Assembly (NCBI RefSeq): GCF_963675165.1 | Contig: NC_087383.1 | Location: forward strand, 2,696,979-2,760,978 | Source of the DNA: Halichondria panicea | Taxonomy: Eukaryota > Porifera > Demospongiae > Suberitida > Halichondriidae | Length of the DNA stretch: 64,000 nt | Direction of reading: 5' to 3' | In this document: in pieces, positions 46,270 to 59,755 of the stretch | Layout of the letters: the number at the start of each line of letters is the position of its first letter | Position numbering within the stretch: the first letter of the stretch is position 1 | The notes under the pieces: generated by a model | Database searches by the model: none | What the model was told of the DNA's origin: nothing | What the model saw: only the letters and a program-made list of their open reading frames with translations | Translations under genes and position numbers: made by a program

Positions 46270-49247
46270 ATGGCCACTAAAGAGCAGAACCAAGGTATAA
46301 AGACTGTCATGTTTACTATAAAGGATAAACCCAATGATTGCTAAAGCATAAAACCCTCATTGGTGATTGCTAACCTTGTGTGCTTGCTATCTGTTTTCAG
46401 AGCTCACAATTGACGATCTGAAGACAGAAATGAAACTGACTGATGAGCAGCTCAATACAGCAATAAAGGAACCAGATCTACCCGAGTTAGCAGCATGTTT
46501 CGACAATGTTCACAACGGCTATCTTGAAAAACTGGGGCTCTTACCTGGAGAACAAACTGACGTGAGGACTAGAGCATTTGTAGAAGGCACTGTGGCAGGA
46601 ATGTTGCTGGCTTTGAAATGTTGGATACTGATCAACAGACTAAACGCCACTTTCCGAGCTCTGCTACTCATCATACTCTCCCTGCTAAAAGAAGACGTTG
46701 CTGTTCGAGTGTGCAAGTACTTGTCTGACAAACGTGAGTCTGTCATGTGAGAGTGTGGTCATTGTGGTACCATACGTTGTGGGAGTGATTGCAACCAAAT
46801 AAGGAACTTTCAACTTAATTGCTATTGTTACACATACAATTCTCTATTAACTACCACTAGGAATGGTACTCACCTATTGTTTTGTTTCCCCAGACTCCAC
46901 CACCTCGTGTCCCCCCTCCCGAGAGAGGGTCCTGCTGAACCACAAGTTGTCCTCGTACAGGGACTATCTACAAAGTCTCTACAGAGCACAAGTATCCACA
47001 TCAGCCACACAATGGCCTCCTGTCCCAACAAAGAAAATTTTCAAACTAGCCATGATTCAGAAAGAAGAAATACAGAGAGGAAGAATCGACGATGAATTTG
47101 TTAGGCTAACAATTAGGGGGAAAATTGATGATATTTTACTTCAAAAAACTCCAGTTAACTTGACAAACATTTTCTCTGAGATTGGGGATAGACGAAACTT
47201 TGTGTTGATTGAAGGAGCTCCCGGCTCTGGCAAGAGCACCCTTGCTCTACACATCTGTCAGGAGTGGGCAAAGAGGAAACTGTTCCAAGAGTTTGATATT
47301 GCAATCCTCGTGAAACTGAGAGATCCACTTGTTAGAGAAGCCATTACAATTTCTGACTTACTTCCCTGCACAAACAAAGCGATGGCTAATGAAACAGAAA
47401 CTGCAATTATGTCACTGTATGGCAAAGGTGTACTGTGGGTGCTGGACGGATGGGACGAACTTTCTTCTGACCTCCCTAGAGACTCAATCATCAACAAACT
47501 AATTCGACCAGACATGTCACGAGAAAGTCCGCTACACGAATCAGCTGTAATTGTAACATCTCGCCCGTCGTCTTCGGCTAAGCTCCACCCACGTGTATCG
47601 TCCAGGGTGGAGGTGTTGGGGTTCACTCCACATGAACTACAACAGTATTTCAAGGAGTGTCTGAAAGGTGACTCACAAGCTGTGCAGACTCTACTGGAGA
47701 GAATTCGAGAGAACCCAGTGGTAGAAGGTAGCTGCTACCTCCCCCTCAATGCTTCCATTGTCGTTAATTGCTTCCTTTCTGACAACCACTCACTCCCCAC
47801 ATCCAACCACGGGATATTCACATCACTCGTCCAGAGCTCTCTCAAAAGATACCTCCAGGATAGGTTGGGGAAGACCACTCCAGTGGGAGACATCACATCC
47901 CCAGACTCACTGCCCTCAGAAATCAGAACACAGACCATACAAATGTGTCAACTTGCATATCATGGGATTGAACAAAACAAAGCAACATTTACTGACGGTG
48001 ATTTGGCCGCTCTTCGCATTCCGAAGGAGATTTCAAACGTTGGATTATTACAAACTGTTCCCAGTATCATTAGCAATGGTCATCTGGTTTACTACTGCTT
48101 TCTCCACTTGTCTATTCAAGAGCTACTAGCAGCAATCCACATCTCTCTCATGTCTCCCAAGCAACAAATTTCTGTATTCCAGAAGCTGTTTGGTAGTCCT
48201 CGGTTCAGTGCAGTCTTCCAGTTTTATGCTGGCATCACCAAACTGAGAACTAGTAGACCAATCCTCAGCTTGCTACCTCGATTCTTGTGTCCAGTTCCAG
48301 CCACTGTTTTTGATCTGGTCAGAAAGGTTGTCAAAAATGAGAAAGAGAAAGAGTATGGTGAGCCGAAGCCCCTTTTGTTTTCCCTCATCAATTGTTTGTA
48401 CGAAGCTGAAGACTCGCGACTGTGTGTGTTTGTGGCTAATCTTCTTAATCACAATCTAAATCTTGATAGCACTACAATGAATCCTATTGACTGCCTCTCT
48501 GTTGGATATTTCGCATCAGCTTGTTCCAACACCAGTAATGTATTCACACTTAGCCTCAACAATTGCTCTATTGGTGACCAAGGCTGCAAATTTCTGGCCC
48601 GAGGACTCTCCAAGTGTCCCAACTCTAATAATGATATTCCTACAGCAGGGATACACATCGCTGAGATTATCGAGAACACTATTTCAATATCTAAATTGGA
48701 TTTGTCTAATAATGCCATTGGTAACAGTGGACTTTGCGAACTCTGTGCGGCCTTGTCCACTAACACATCATTAAAGAGCCTGGACCTGTTCAGGTGCTCA
48801 CTAACAATATCAGACGACAATGGAGCTGCCCTCTATCAACTTCTGAATACAAACAATTCCCTCGAATATCTTATTTTGTCATTTAACACAGTGACTAGCT
48901 GTCGTCACATTGCTGCTGGACTTGCAGTCAATAAGACTCTGAGAACATTGGGATTTGATTTCTGTAAACTGACTGATCAGAGTATCGAGGAGCTATCAAC
49001 TGGACTGATCAACAAGATTGAAACACTGCACATATGGGGTAATGACTCAATAACAGAAGATGGAATGAAGACGCTTGCCAGACATCTAACCACCCACTGC
49101 TCTGAACTGACACGATTGTTGATACCCGACCACCTAAGATCCTGTATCAAGACAGTATTCAGGGACGCTAACGAAGAGAGGAAGAGAAATGGACTACCCG
49201 AGATTGATGTTAAAAATAAAAAAAAAAAATATGCATTCGATTATTAA
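46270..49247 (+). CDS. Death-NACHT-LRR receptor (NLR2)
   Basis: Exons 46270-46294, 46401-46733 and 46894-49247 (introns 106 and 160 bp) join in phase 1 into 903 residues. Death-like domain ELTIDDLKTEMKL to VCKYLSDK; Walker A GAPGSGKST, Walker B LWVLDGWDEL and TSRP as in NLR1; LRRs from about 48.68 kb. It lacks a 168-bp stretch (56 residues, exactly two 28-residue LRRs) that NLR1 has at about 23463-23630. The NACHT part is nearly identical to NLR1, but the middle of the Death exon is strongly different. The C-terminus ends LPEIDVKNKKKKYAFDY after an A-run, so the exact stop depends on that homopolymer. A cytosolic sensor role is inferred from the family. Confidence 0.9.
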
Positions 49248-49836
49248 TTTATAATTAATTGATTATTATTAATAATTAATGTTTAGTTATAATTATATTA
49301 TGATTATTGTTGTTATTAATTAATTAATAAATGTTAATTAATTTGTTGTGTTATGCATCTAATCTCTATCATTGGTCAATATAATTATAGCACATGTACA
49401 GATGGTGACGAGTGAATTCAATGCTTCCTACTGACACGGAGAGCATGTCATGCACTAGCTGTATGTATGTAACTGAATACACTATTGTAATAATGCTATA
49501 ATCTCCACCTAGCTAGCCTCCTTCACAGGCTTTCAAGAGAAGTGCGGCCTGGGTCGGGATCGAGGCTAATCTCGACATGATTTACTTTTGACAACAATTA
49601 TATTATTACTAGGACAATTTACAAAACAGTTAGTGTACAGAAGACTAGAAGTATGTCGGCACATTACATAACAATTACCTAAAAACAAATCAGTTGGAAT
49701 TGGTCAATATAGCACAGTAATAATGATGGTTTAAATTCAATGCTCCCTACAGTGTCACAGAGAGCACATGCACTGTACGTATAAAACTGTCAATGAATGT
49801 AGTGGAAATCCAATTTAACGCTCTGTCGATTTTTGT

Positions 49837-50640
49837 TTATAGGAAGATGAGCAGATTAACGTTCACTTTGGCCCTTCCAAACATCTTCATGATTGCTAGG
49901 CCCTCGTATTGCAGCTGAAGGAGGTCCTGTGTGGGGAGAAGAGAGGGCAGTGAAACACTTCAACTAGTATAAGACAAAGAATGCATGTATTTGTAAGACA
50001 AATGAATACATGTACTTACATACACCGTACAAGCATACCAACACTATACCTGACACAAGGCAGTAAACTTCTTGAACACTTTACGTACCTACTAAATTAC
50101 ACCACACCACTTTTTGTAGCTGGGTAGGTAATGGTCGTAAATATTGTGAGTGAAAATGTGCATGCTGTTTTGGTGAGGAAAAGTGATGACCTTTTCTGAG
50201 GTAAAAAATTCACCACTGTACAAAAGTTCCAATAGTAGAAAAGCAGCTGACCTTTAATTGCAAGTTGGCCTGACCACTTTAAAGTTGCTTGCTACGCCCC
50301 TGCATGAAGATTGGGGCATAAAAATAAGTTAATAGCCTCACACTGGAGGAATTGTTAAAGTCTAGATTAGTAGTATAGTCTGAGCTTCAGTCAAACAGTG
50401 GACAAAGTACGTACCAGAGCAATTAATGGCACATGTGATGATTATCATGTTGTTTAATAGAAGTATGCTAGTATAACGGCTACTCAAGTATACGGAGACT
50501 CACAGAGTGGGTGGAGCATATCTCCATGGACGCTGATGTATGGATGATTGGCTTGGTCACGTTAGAGTACGCGTCGATACCCAGCTATCTGTCCGGGGGG
50601 TCCACAGTCGATGCTCGCTGGAAGAACCCTCTGTGGGGGG
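49837..50640 (-). pseudogene. IQGAP: IQGAP-like C-terminal exons, copy 5
   Basis: 49837-49926 DLLQLQYEGLAIMKMFGRAK to NLLIFL then TAA. The RasGAP C-terminal exon is missing altogether (a deletion joins about 50100). 50510-50632 reads FFQRASTVD with LGIDAYSNV and an in-frame TAG. Converges on NLR2. Confidence 0.65.
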
Positions 50641-51071
50641 TACAGTGAGAGTCATAATTATTATTATGATTCAGTTCCGGGAATAAATGTCATAGAAAGT
50701 CACTAATTGACTCACATTTTTTCCAGTCGAGGTAAATGGAACACAGCTATAGGTTACGTCTCTGTGGGACATGTGAAATTGTGTATCAGGTTTTAAGCAA
50801 CTAATAAGGATTATCATCTATTAATCTTGTTGAGCGCACAGTCCATTCTACCCCCCGCCCACACACACCTGGTCAGTAGACAGCTGATTGCCTATCCACA
50901 ACATCGAAGGATTTTATCGCAGCTATGTACTTCATTGTACAGCTGCAAGGGGAGTGACGTGTGATACAGTGTGATTCAATGAAAGTCAGTACAACACAGT
51001 TAGTGTATGTTTACCAAAGAGGTACATGAGATTGTTCTGACAAATCATTCTTGTACTCTCTAATACACTAA

Positions 51072-51249
51072 CAGGGTTTCATCTAGGACAACAAGTTGGG
51101 GGGGGGGGGAGATTTGGGAGTGCGTAAGCGCAAGTGTTTGGCTATGCCCACTTAAAAAAAGTTGATTTAATACTAATGTGATGATGTCATTATTCTACAA
51201 GATTTGGGGGGGGGGGGAAGAACCACCCCCCCTACTAGATGAAACCCTG
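51072..51249. mobile_element. CAGGGTTTCATC MITE, copy in NLR2 block
   Basis: Same termini and ACTAA flanks as 25832-26007. Confidence 0.75.
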
Positions 51250-51886
51250 ACTAACTGATACAGTATCAAAGATGCAACCTTTTACATGGCAAAATTAAAA
51301 ACGGCCATTGTCAAAGTAATGTAGACGCAATCGGCATCATGTATAAATTGTGTATTTGGCCTAAGCCATATTCAGTACATACTATATAGCAGGTCATTTT
51401 CGTAGGTTATAACATTCAAAACAAACAACGTCTACACACAGTAAGTGCAGTAGTAGTAGATCTAAGAGGTAGTCTAATGCTCAAGAATGATGGAACATCT
51501 TATATACATATAGTAGTCATCTGCAGAATTGTGTAGAGGAGATGTTTCACCATCTTTGAGCATTAGTTTACCTCTTAGATCTACTACTACTGCACTGCAC
51601 TATACTGCACTTACTGTGTATATAGCTAGTAGGTATCTTCAAGACCAGCTAGCTCACTGACAGTTGACAAACTAATGCTCAATGGAACATCTCTACACAA
51701 TTCTACTACTACTGCATGCACTTACTGTGTATATAGTAGGTATCTTCAAGACCAGCTAGCTCACTGATAGTTGACAAACACTCTCTGGGACAAAAACCAT
51801 TGTGTAGCTCTTACTTCAATATTTTACAAACTTCCTTTATTTAGAATAATAGCGCATGCATTGCAGAATGCAGAGGCTGCAAAATA

Positions 51887-53360
51887 TGGTGGGCCGTTTG
51901 TTTCAAAATTCAAATGTTACATTTTCATTCAAATCACATACATTCATTCAAGATGTGCAATTTTCATTCAAGAGCATTCAAGATTATTCATTCAAGATTC
52001 AAGATTTTGATGGATGCATAAACATGCATAATTTCAGATGACTTTAGCCACACTTTGTGGTTTTATTGCATGGTGTAGTTGTTTTAATTAACAGGAAATG
52101 GGGTTCACAATAATCAACTCCCTCCCTCAGTAGTGGTAAGGTGATTCCCAAACCAGAAACATGACATTGATTGACGAAAATTAACAAGAGGTCAGGGGTT
52201 CGTTGCCGACCTTCGAGTTTTGAGCATTAAGCAAAGGACATCTTATAAATGTTGTGTTTTAATGACTGTATATGCATGCATGGCATGCATATCTTGAATA
52301 ATTATTGTCGACTTGAATGCATTAAAATCTTGAATGACAATTGCATGGTCTTGAATGGTCAGTGGATCTTTGGATCAATTTAAATTTATTTTGGGCAGAA
52401 TTTCAAATCGATAGAAATTTATGTATTTTTTGATTTTGAATATTTTGAAACTGCAAGAGTACATGCAAATGAGTGCATTCTATTTTCAATTCTTGAGGAA
52501 GAACTGGTTCTGAGTTGCGTGCAGAAAAAAGCAGTTTCATATTTTGCACCCACAGGGGTTAGCTTATAATGACCTTTGTACTCTAAGAAGCTGTGCACTT
52601 TATAGTCTGTTATAAAATCAGTATTATGTGCACCTAGCTTGTATGCGTACAGGTTATGTTAACAGTTGTATCCCACCCTGATTGACAATGACAATTACAC
52701 CCCCTGTCTGTATAGGTGTTCCAAGTACCATGGCCAATAGATGAGTGTTCCCAGCATACAGACGGTACTATACATATAATCATACAGTTGTTCGATTGCA
52801 CACACACACACACAATAATATCATAATTTAATTGATCCTTCAACATTGAAATGTTTAATAATATTAATTATGTACAGTTAAGGAAGTACATTATTATATT
52901 ATACATAGCAGAGTCGTGCAGTTGGCTAGCCTCGAGGAAGTGATTGGGATATCAAGGCTAGCAGTTGGCAAGGTTATATTCTGGCTATATTTAGCATTGC
53001 ATTGGAGCATGGCTTCTCAAGAGTACAAAGGTCATTTTAAGCAAACCCTGTGGATGCTATAAGCGCTAGTGATGGTCAAAAATTGAAAATGCTTTTTCTG
53101 CACGAAACTCAGGACCAATTCTTCCTCAAGAAATTAAAAGTAGAATGCACTCATTTGCATGTACTCTTGCAGTTTCAAAATATTCAAAATCAAAAAATAT
53201 ATAAATTTCTATCGATTTGAAATTCTGCCCAAAACAAATTTAAATTGATCCAAAGATCCACTGACCTTGAATGAATACTGTATATGCATCTTGAATGAAT
53301 GTATTGTAATCTGAATGAAAATATAACATTAATTTTGAATTTTGAAACAAACGGCCCACC
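51887..53360. mobile_element. Long-inverted-repeat element, copy B
   Basis: Duplicate of 26655-28135, with a handful of substitutions and small indels; same TATGGTGGGCCGTTTG ends. Confidence 0.75.
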
Positions 53361-54943
53361 ATACACCATAGCAAAAACACATTGATTTTACAATGTAAAA
53401 GGGTGGGCCAGCTCAGCACAATTCAAATAGCAATCAAAATTCCAGGCTCTTATATCATTCAATGACAATTTAGATGAAAAGTAGCGAAGTACATAGTATG
53501 TTAGAACATTAGGTCGTTAATTAATCAATTGCAACGTGTCAATAGTACCATAGAGATAGTAAAGGGAAGGGATTGGAAACACAGGGATTTCACATGGCCC
53601 ATGCGTGTCGCACCGGAAATTGACAGGAAGTTAATTTAATGGGAGGAGATTGGGGGAAAAGCTGCTTATTATAGATGCTGATCAACTACTTAGCTACTGT
53701 ACATGTAGTTGCTCTGGTTGCTGCTGTACATCTGAATGACTGACATTTTTCTCTTTGCAAATACTTGAGTAGAGATTACACATTCTCAACAAACCTTGAA
53801 AATAACAAGGCATGCATTTACAAAGAAATTAAATCTAGGAACTCGATAATTATTTATACTTTATGGTACTAGTACTAGGCACTGTTCATTATAATAGACT
53901 GCCTCATAACATTATGACTTTCACACAATCACACAATTTTGATGTTTACATAAAAATGTTTACAAACACAAAACATAATTTTTATGAGCCTGACGCCCTT
54001 TTAGGCAATGGTGTATTCTCGTCATCGGTCACTGTTTAGCTCTTGCAAAAGAATTTACTAATCATAATACATAACAGTGGGGTTATCATGTGTCCCTCCC
54101 CTCTGCCGTTGGCATAAAAGGGTCTTGGCAGATTTTCTGATTTTCTGAGTACCCCTGGGAAAAAATGTATGGGTAAGTTTGAATTAGTATATTTCCAAAA
54201 CGATAAACGTTAGCAAGGAAAATCTTTTCTTACTGCACATCGGGATCATTAAGCAACATGTAGAACTAAACAATAGTGATGTACAATTTATTGTTAACCA
54301 GTAGCTCCCCCGCAAAACAAGTTACTTTTGAATCCTTGTTTTCACACTTAAAAGTAAATATTCAACATTAAACAGCATAATGCTCAACTTGGCTATGCCT
54401 ACTGCATATTTCAATGCTCCCTCTACACTCTGATCACTCTCAAGCAACCATGACTACTTCCTAGCTCAAGATATCCCCCCACAAAGTTTCTTACTTACCA
54501 ATCTTAGCTAAATACATGTAAAACAGTGTAACATGGAGCTCTGATGATCAAATAAATGAGGTAAATGATGTAAACCATACATTTACTATGGATAATGTAC
54601 ATACAGGATAGCTCTGCCAGTGCTTACTGCAGTTTTCTTCACTTTCTTCTCTTTTGTCTTTGCATCTGGCTCGCAATCAATCGCAATCAATACTTGCGGA
54701 ATGCAACACGCATGGTGTCAGAATTCTCTAGGGCAATACATTGGTCACCTGAGATGTTTCCAATCCCTCCCCTCTACCATAGATGTAGGAGAGAGGGATT
54801 GGAAACGGAAGTAGATTTCAATGTACTTCACATATGACCTCGATAAACATCCGCGCCTCGCTGAGGGCTAATCTATTCCCCAGGAACTTCGCGGGTAACT
54901 GAGATTATTGCAAATCTAGGATTTTATGAGTTGTCACTAGTAT

Positions 54944-56483
54944 CATAGATAGTAGAGGAAGGGGATTGTGAACGAGATCACGTGCGCTATAGATCATACA
55001 TGAGAGCTGAGGTCTATCCGCGTTAGACCGCGAATTGACTAATTTTGAGCGGGCTAAAGACTTTTCAGAGTTTTACTCGGTTCTAAAGGTAAGAAACGAC
55101 TATCTAAGAGCTTTAATGTCAGTAGTAATCTATACTAACAATATTTTGAGCGTTTTAAGTAATAAGATATACCTGTTGAGCTACAAGTTAGCTATGACTC
55201 ACCATTTACCTGTTTTTAGCACTGTTTGGGGAGAATCTAGTTTCTGATACACTTTTAGAAGCTAGTAAGCATATTGGCTGTTTCCTTGACTTGAGCTTTA
55301 ACAGGATAGCCCCTTTTTTTGATATGTAAGCTTTTTGTTGTTCTCCAGTGTTGTGAAATAAGTCGAATGGGGTGCCTTCTTTGTGTGGGGTGTCCTGATC
55401 TGACTGTTCACAATTGAAAGTTTTAGTGTGAATTTTCTGATTCTTTTAGCTTTACTCTATGAGAATAGCTATTACATAGTAGCTGTACTAACTCGAAAGA
55501 AGAATTTTTCCTCAATGAAAAAGTGTGAAAATGTCATGTTGCTCTTTTCCCACACAGGTGTGATTGTAAACAATGGGCATGGGAAGTCAGAAATTGCGTT
55601 TTTTTCAGCAAAAGAAAAGCAAGAAGCAGCAGACATCCCCCGTCTGCTCTCATCAGCCTTTACCTGAGTCGACCAGCAACTCTTGAATCTCTCCACTTCT
55701 TGGTTGCCAAGTCAGTGTTGAACTAATTGCCGTCAAGAACGTGCTCACCATTGTCAAGCTGCCAAGAGTTGATGTCATCGTCACCTCGTGTGTTCAGTGC
55801 CAGCTCATTTGGAATTTGTCAGTACGTTCTGAATATACCCTTACACCCCCTCTCTCCTCATCACTCCAGTTCTTTCAACCTAAGTTACCAGCGTGCTGTG
55901 CTATTTTGATTGAGATACATCGATTCCCTGAACTTTTGTGATGAAAATCCTGGCCTTAAATGTTTAATTAGATTTGTGAAAGCATTACTCTTCTACACTT
56001 ATTATATAGTTGATCAGGTAAGTTCTGTCAAAAAATTGTTCACGAACCGTTACCCAAACGCAGAAGACCGGACTCTGACAACACATTCTGACTCATATCG
56101 TTCATAATGTACGTGTATCTTTACAATGTCATGGCTTGTCTGCAGTTCATAATAATGTTATATAGATGATGAGTTGTCATGGATATTTTATATTGTATAA
56201 TTGTAGAGCATGGACACATTTCCAGAGTAGAAAGAACCTACAAAAAAAAGAATTTCAAAACTAAAAGCTTGCATACACACATAGCTCAGAGTCCCTACTT
56301 CCTTGATATGTCTTCACTAGCAGGAGGGCCCACAGAGGAGGCTGCAACCATACCCAGCAACACAGATCTATATACTTCCTGTCTACTTCCGGCCATTCTG
56401 CTAATGCTTCCGTCTAACACGGACAGTCCATGAAATTGAGTTCACGTGATCTCGTTCACAATCCCCTTCCTCTACTATCTATG
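54944..56483. mobile_element. Transposon Z nested in Y
   Basis: 1540 bp with a perfect 41-bp terminal inverted repeat (CATAGATAGTAGAGGAAGG and on) and CTAGTAT flanks at 54937-54943 and 56484-56490. ORFs inside (55035-55247, 55428-55667, 55741-55941) are short and unrecognised; they may be exons of a captured or degraded gene. Confidence 0.9.
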
Positions 56484-56896
56484 CTAGTATTCTGTCAAGT
56501 TTTCCAGTATCCAATGCAACTGTGCTTTATATAGATAGTGAATAACCATTATTCAAGCTCTATTTACCGTTGCAACTATCTTCTTCATTGAATTTAGGTA
56601 AGTTTAATCATAGATTGAAGAGTTATGGTTTAATCTTGTATTGTACACATTTATCCCTTTTTCTCTGAAATGATTAATGTTTAGGTCATATACTTCAATA
56701 TGCTTGTTGGTAAATCATGTGGTATCACCCCAAGCCAAAGAAAATTAGTCATACATCAGCTGGTAAAATTTAGTGCTAGAAAAAAGTTGAATTAAAGAGC
56801 ACCACTAAAGATCCCTTTTTTGGGAATACGCTAAGTTTTACAGAAATTTTAATTTTAGGCATACATTCCCTTATGATTGGTGATCACCCCAAAAGC

Positions 56897-57999
56897 TAGC
56901 CTCGATCCCAGGCCGAGTTTTCGCTTTTATAACGGTTAGGCGAACAACTGGGCCTGGTACTAGTTGTCTGCGCATGCGTCAGTCGTTCGTCAGATTCTGA
57001 CGAATGGATATTCTCGTTCACTTTCGTGACATTTATATTCGTGTACTATCGTGTACTAGAAGTCAGTTCCCGTTTTATCATTATTGGAATCGATTGGAAT
57101 GGCTCTTAGCTGAAGCTTCTCTCTTCTCTGAAGCTTATTCTGAAGACTGAACAACAAGGGAAGAGGTATAAAGCTTTGTCAAGCTTGTTAAGGTCAGATA
57201 TTTTTGTGTGGGCCCTATGGCTATGCTATCAAGTCTTGTTCATGTTTGGCAAGATCTACCGGTACGTAGGTAGACTATATATAGTTTCATCATTAATATG
57301 GTGGATCAAGTGAAGAGTGTGAGCTAGAGAACTTGGTGCTGCCATCACATCAGCTCGTCGACAATGACACTATAACCGAGAAATTTAATATGTATAGATC
57401 TACACGTATTTAAAATGTCTACTGTACAGGATCTAGGAGCAATGGCTAATATCCAGCTATCCCAACAGTGCTCCTCTTGGCTATACTAACAGACGAGACT
57501 GGACAGTTTGAGGTAAGGGTTTAACCGTCTTTGGTTTCTTTTAATATTGTCCTATACTCACAGGACTGGAGTATGACCTGCTCATTCGAGCGTTGCTGGG
57601 TAGCTCAGAGACATCAAGAGAATCTACGTTTTCTCAAGCAAAATTTAACTGAGTTACGAGTTGGGGCCTAGAATCACAGAAGTCCAGCAGCCTGCTAAAT
57701 CTTTTTGAAATGTAATTTGAAGGCATTCAATCATCCTGAAGTTGCCCTGGGTCACTGTAATTGTGCTGCAGCACAACTGGCAACTCCCCAGGCCTTTGTG
57801 AAGCAGCTCCCTATGTGCATCTTTTGTGTACTCACTCTGTGCATTTTCTGTGTAAAAATTTCGATTATTGATTTATTAAATATTTTTGCCGACCACAAAT
57901 ATACAATGAAAATTTGACGCATGCGCAGACAACTAGTACCAGGCCCAGTTGTTCGCCTAACCGTTATAAAAGCGAAAACTCGGCCTGGGATCGAGGCTA
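56897..57999. mobile_element. Mutator-like TIR element nested in Y
   Basis: Perfect 85-bp terminal inverted repeats beginning TAGCCTCGATCCCAGGCCGA, flanked by CCCAAAAGC at 56888-56896 and 58000-58008 (9 bp). Total 1103 bp. The 57705-57917 ORF is unrecognised and partly terminal repeat. Both the TAG start and the 9-bp duplication are shared with 45373-45729. Confidence 0.9.
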
Positions 58000-58008
58000 C
58001 CCAAAAGC

Positions 58009-59755
58009 ATTAGTTTTGGATCAGGTGGATGTATAGCTTTTGTGTGCATGAATGTGTAGTCACCTATTTTTACCTCATAATTGTTATTGGCCCGGTAGTT
58101 AGATTGTGGTGAAGGGCCTGTAGGCCCGAGATATTTAACTACTACAAATGCTGTTTCATCTATATTTATGCCTCGAGGCGTAGCCGCACGAGGGATACGG
58201 TAAAGCTGACTGTGTGTGTGTCTGTCTGTGTGTGTGTGTGTGTATTCCAGCTATAACTGCTCAACGGTTGCAATGTAACGAAAACTAACAGCTTCTATAG
58301 GCTTCTAGCCACGTTCTCTTGGATTTTGATTCGTGGATTAGCAAACTAAAGCTTCTTTCTCGAGTTATGGCTAGTTTGACTCACATTGAAGGCTGTTGCA
58401 GTCTCTTCAGAATCTTTCATAGCATCATCTGTCCGCACAAACTTTCTATTCCACATATGAGTTAGCCTTGCACTAAAGCGCTAGCTTTTTGTTAGCTACA
58501 ATACTCAGAAAATGTATGTTAAAACAGCTAGCTAGCAGTAGCCATTTGTGAAATTGATGTCTTTGGACACACCCTTTAATTATTCCTGTGGATGTAATGC
58601 GCATGCGCGCTCATCCCCCATGTGTGAGAAAAAAATAATATCCAAGATCCTCCTGGCAGAATCATCTTTGTCTTGAGGGCCTGGTAAGCCACAAAACACT
58701 ACCATATAACAATATAGATAACAATATGCATGTACACAGGTCTTTTCTTCTTAGTCTTAGATATTATATACACTGAACTACACATAATACAACAATAGAT
58801 GCATGTAAATAAGTCTTTTCTTCTCAGTGACTTTATATAGATAAGCTAACTTTAATACTAATATAACACTCTAATACTTTTAAGCGAAAGCAAAAACATG
58901 GCGAGAGGCATTAGCACAGCGCCAGCTTGAACACTAGTTTATATAGCAATACCTCGCAAGCCAAAACTTACTGAGTACGCTGAAGAAAAGAAGACAGAAG
59001 AATACCCCTCCTCTCTACACCCTACACGTCACCGCCCTCGTAAATGTTATCGGCTGTTCCGGCTATATATACACCCTTGTATACCTCACCAGCTTCTCTC
59101 CATCTAAGACTGTCTGATTAGAGTGCTAAACTAATCATAATTATAGCTGTAATAATCATTTTTATCGTGTAAGTTTTTGTTAATGTTGTTCGGTTTGATC
59201 CCACTCGTTTTACACTTAGAAAGCAACTGGCAGTGCTGTGGAGTGTTTTGCTGTCTCCAAGTGTATGTAATTATACTTAATGAATTGGAAATTGAAATGT
59301 ACGCTCACCAGCCTAGTATATATAGAAACTTCGTACAATTGATTCATCACAATTATTAAGAAAGTTACATGGTGTATTATGTATCTTGTCGTATGAATGA
59401 TCATGGTTATTGCCTCAAACTAGTGGATCGACTTCTTGATGGTTTTTTTTTCAGTTGGCAGCAAAAGAGCCTCTGACAGTCACAAATACATTCACAATTT
59501 CAGAGAACTAAGCATCCTCTGATGATTTTATATCTACTGTGAAACAAGTATCCAATACCACTAGCTCTGCACATTCTCCTTACTATTACCATGTACCAAT
59601 GCACTGTTGATTGTACATGTGTCTCTTTCCCTATTCTTTCACCGCTTATGCAATGAGTTTTCCTCATTTGAGGCAAGAAAAGAAGACAAGAAAGCGAGGC
59701 GCGGATGTTTTCCGAGGCCCGCTTCCGTTTCCAATCCCTCTCTCCTACATCTATG
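58009..59755. other. Right part of Y: GCCTCGAGGC repeat and GT run, no gene
   Basis: Holds the dispersed ATGCCTCGAGGCGTAGCCGC motif at about 58169-58190 followed by GTGTGTCTGTCTGTGTG, and at about 58898-58945 a block whose reverse complement recurs near 62936-62990 (GCTGTGCTAATGCCTCTCG). No ORF I can support. Confidence 0.5.

Larger units (their letters stand above)
46235..53545. repeat. Segmental duplication of the NLR block, copy B
   Basis: Counterpart of 20935-28335. It continues at 59778 after the transposon stack, where the sequence resumes exactly (ATAGTACATGCAGATG). Confidence 0.8.
54778..59755. mobile_element. Transposon Y nested in W's right terminus
   Basis: Termini CATAGATGTAGGAGAGAGGG, a perfect inverted repeat of about 34 bp, with AACATCCGCGCCTCGCT shared below both ends. 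Flanks CCTCTAC at 54771-54777 and 59756-59762 show a 7-bp target duplication. Y landed inside the right terminal repeat of W, which is a member of the same family. Without Z it is about 3.4 kb. Short ORFs only; non-autonomous or decayed. Confidence 0.85.
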
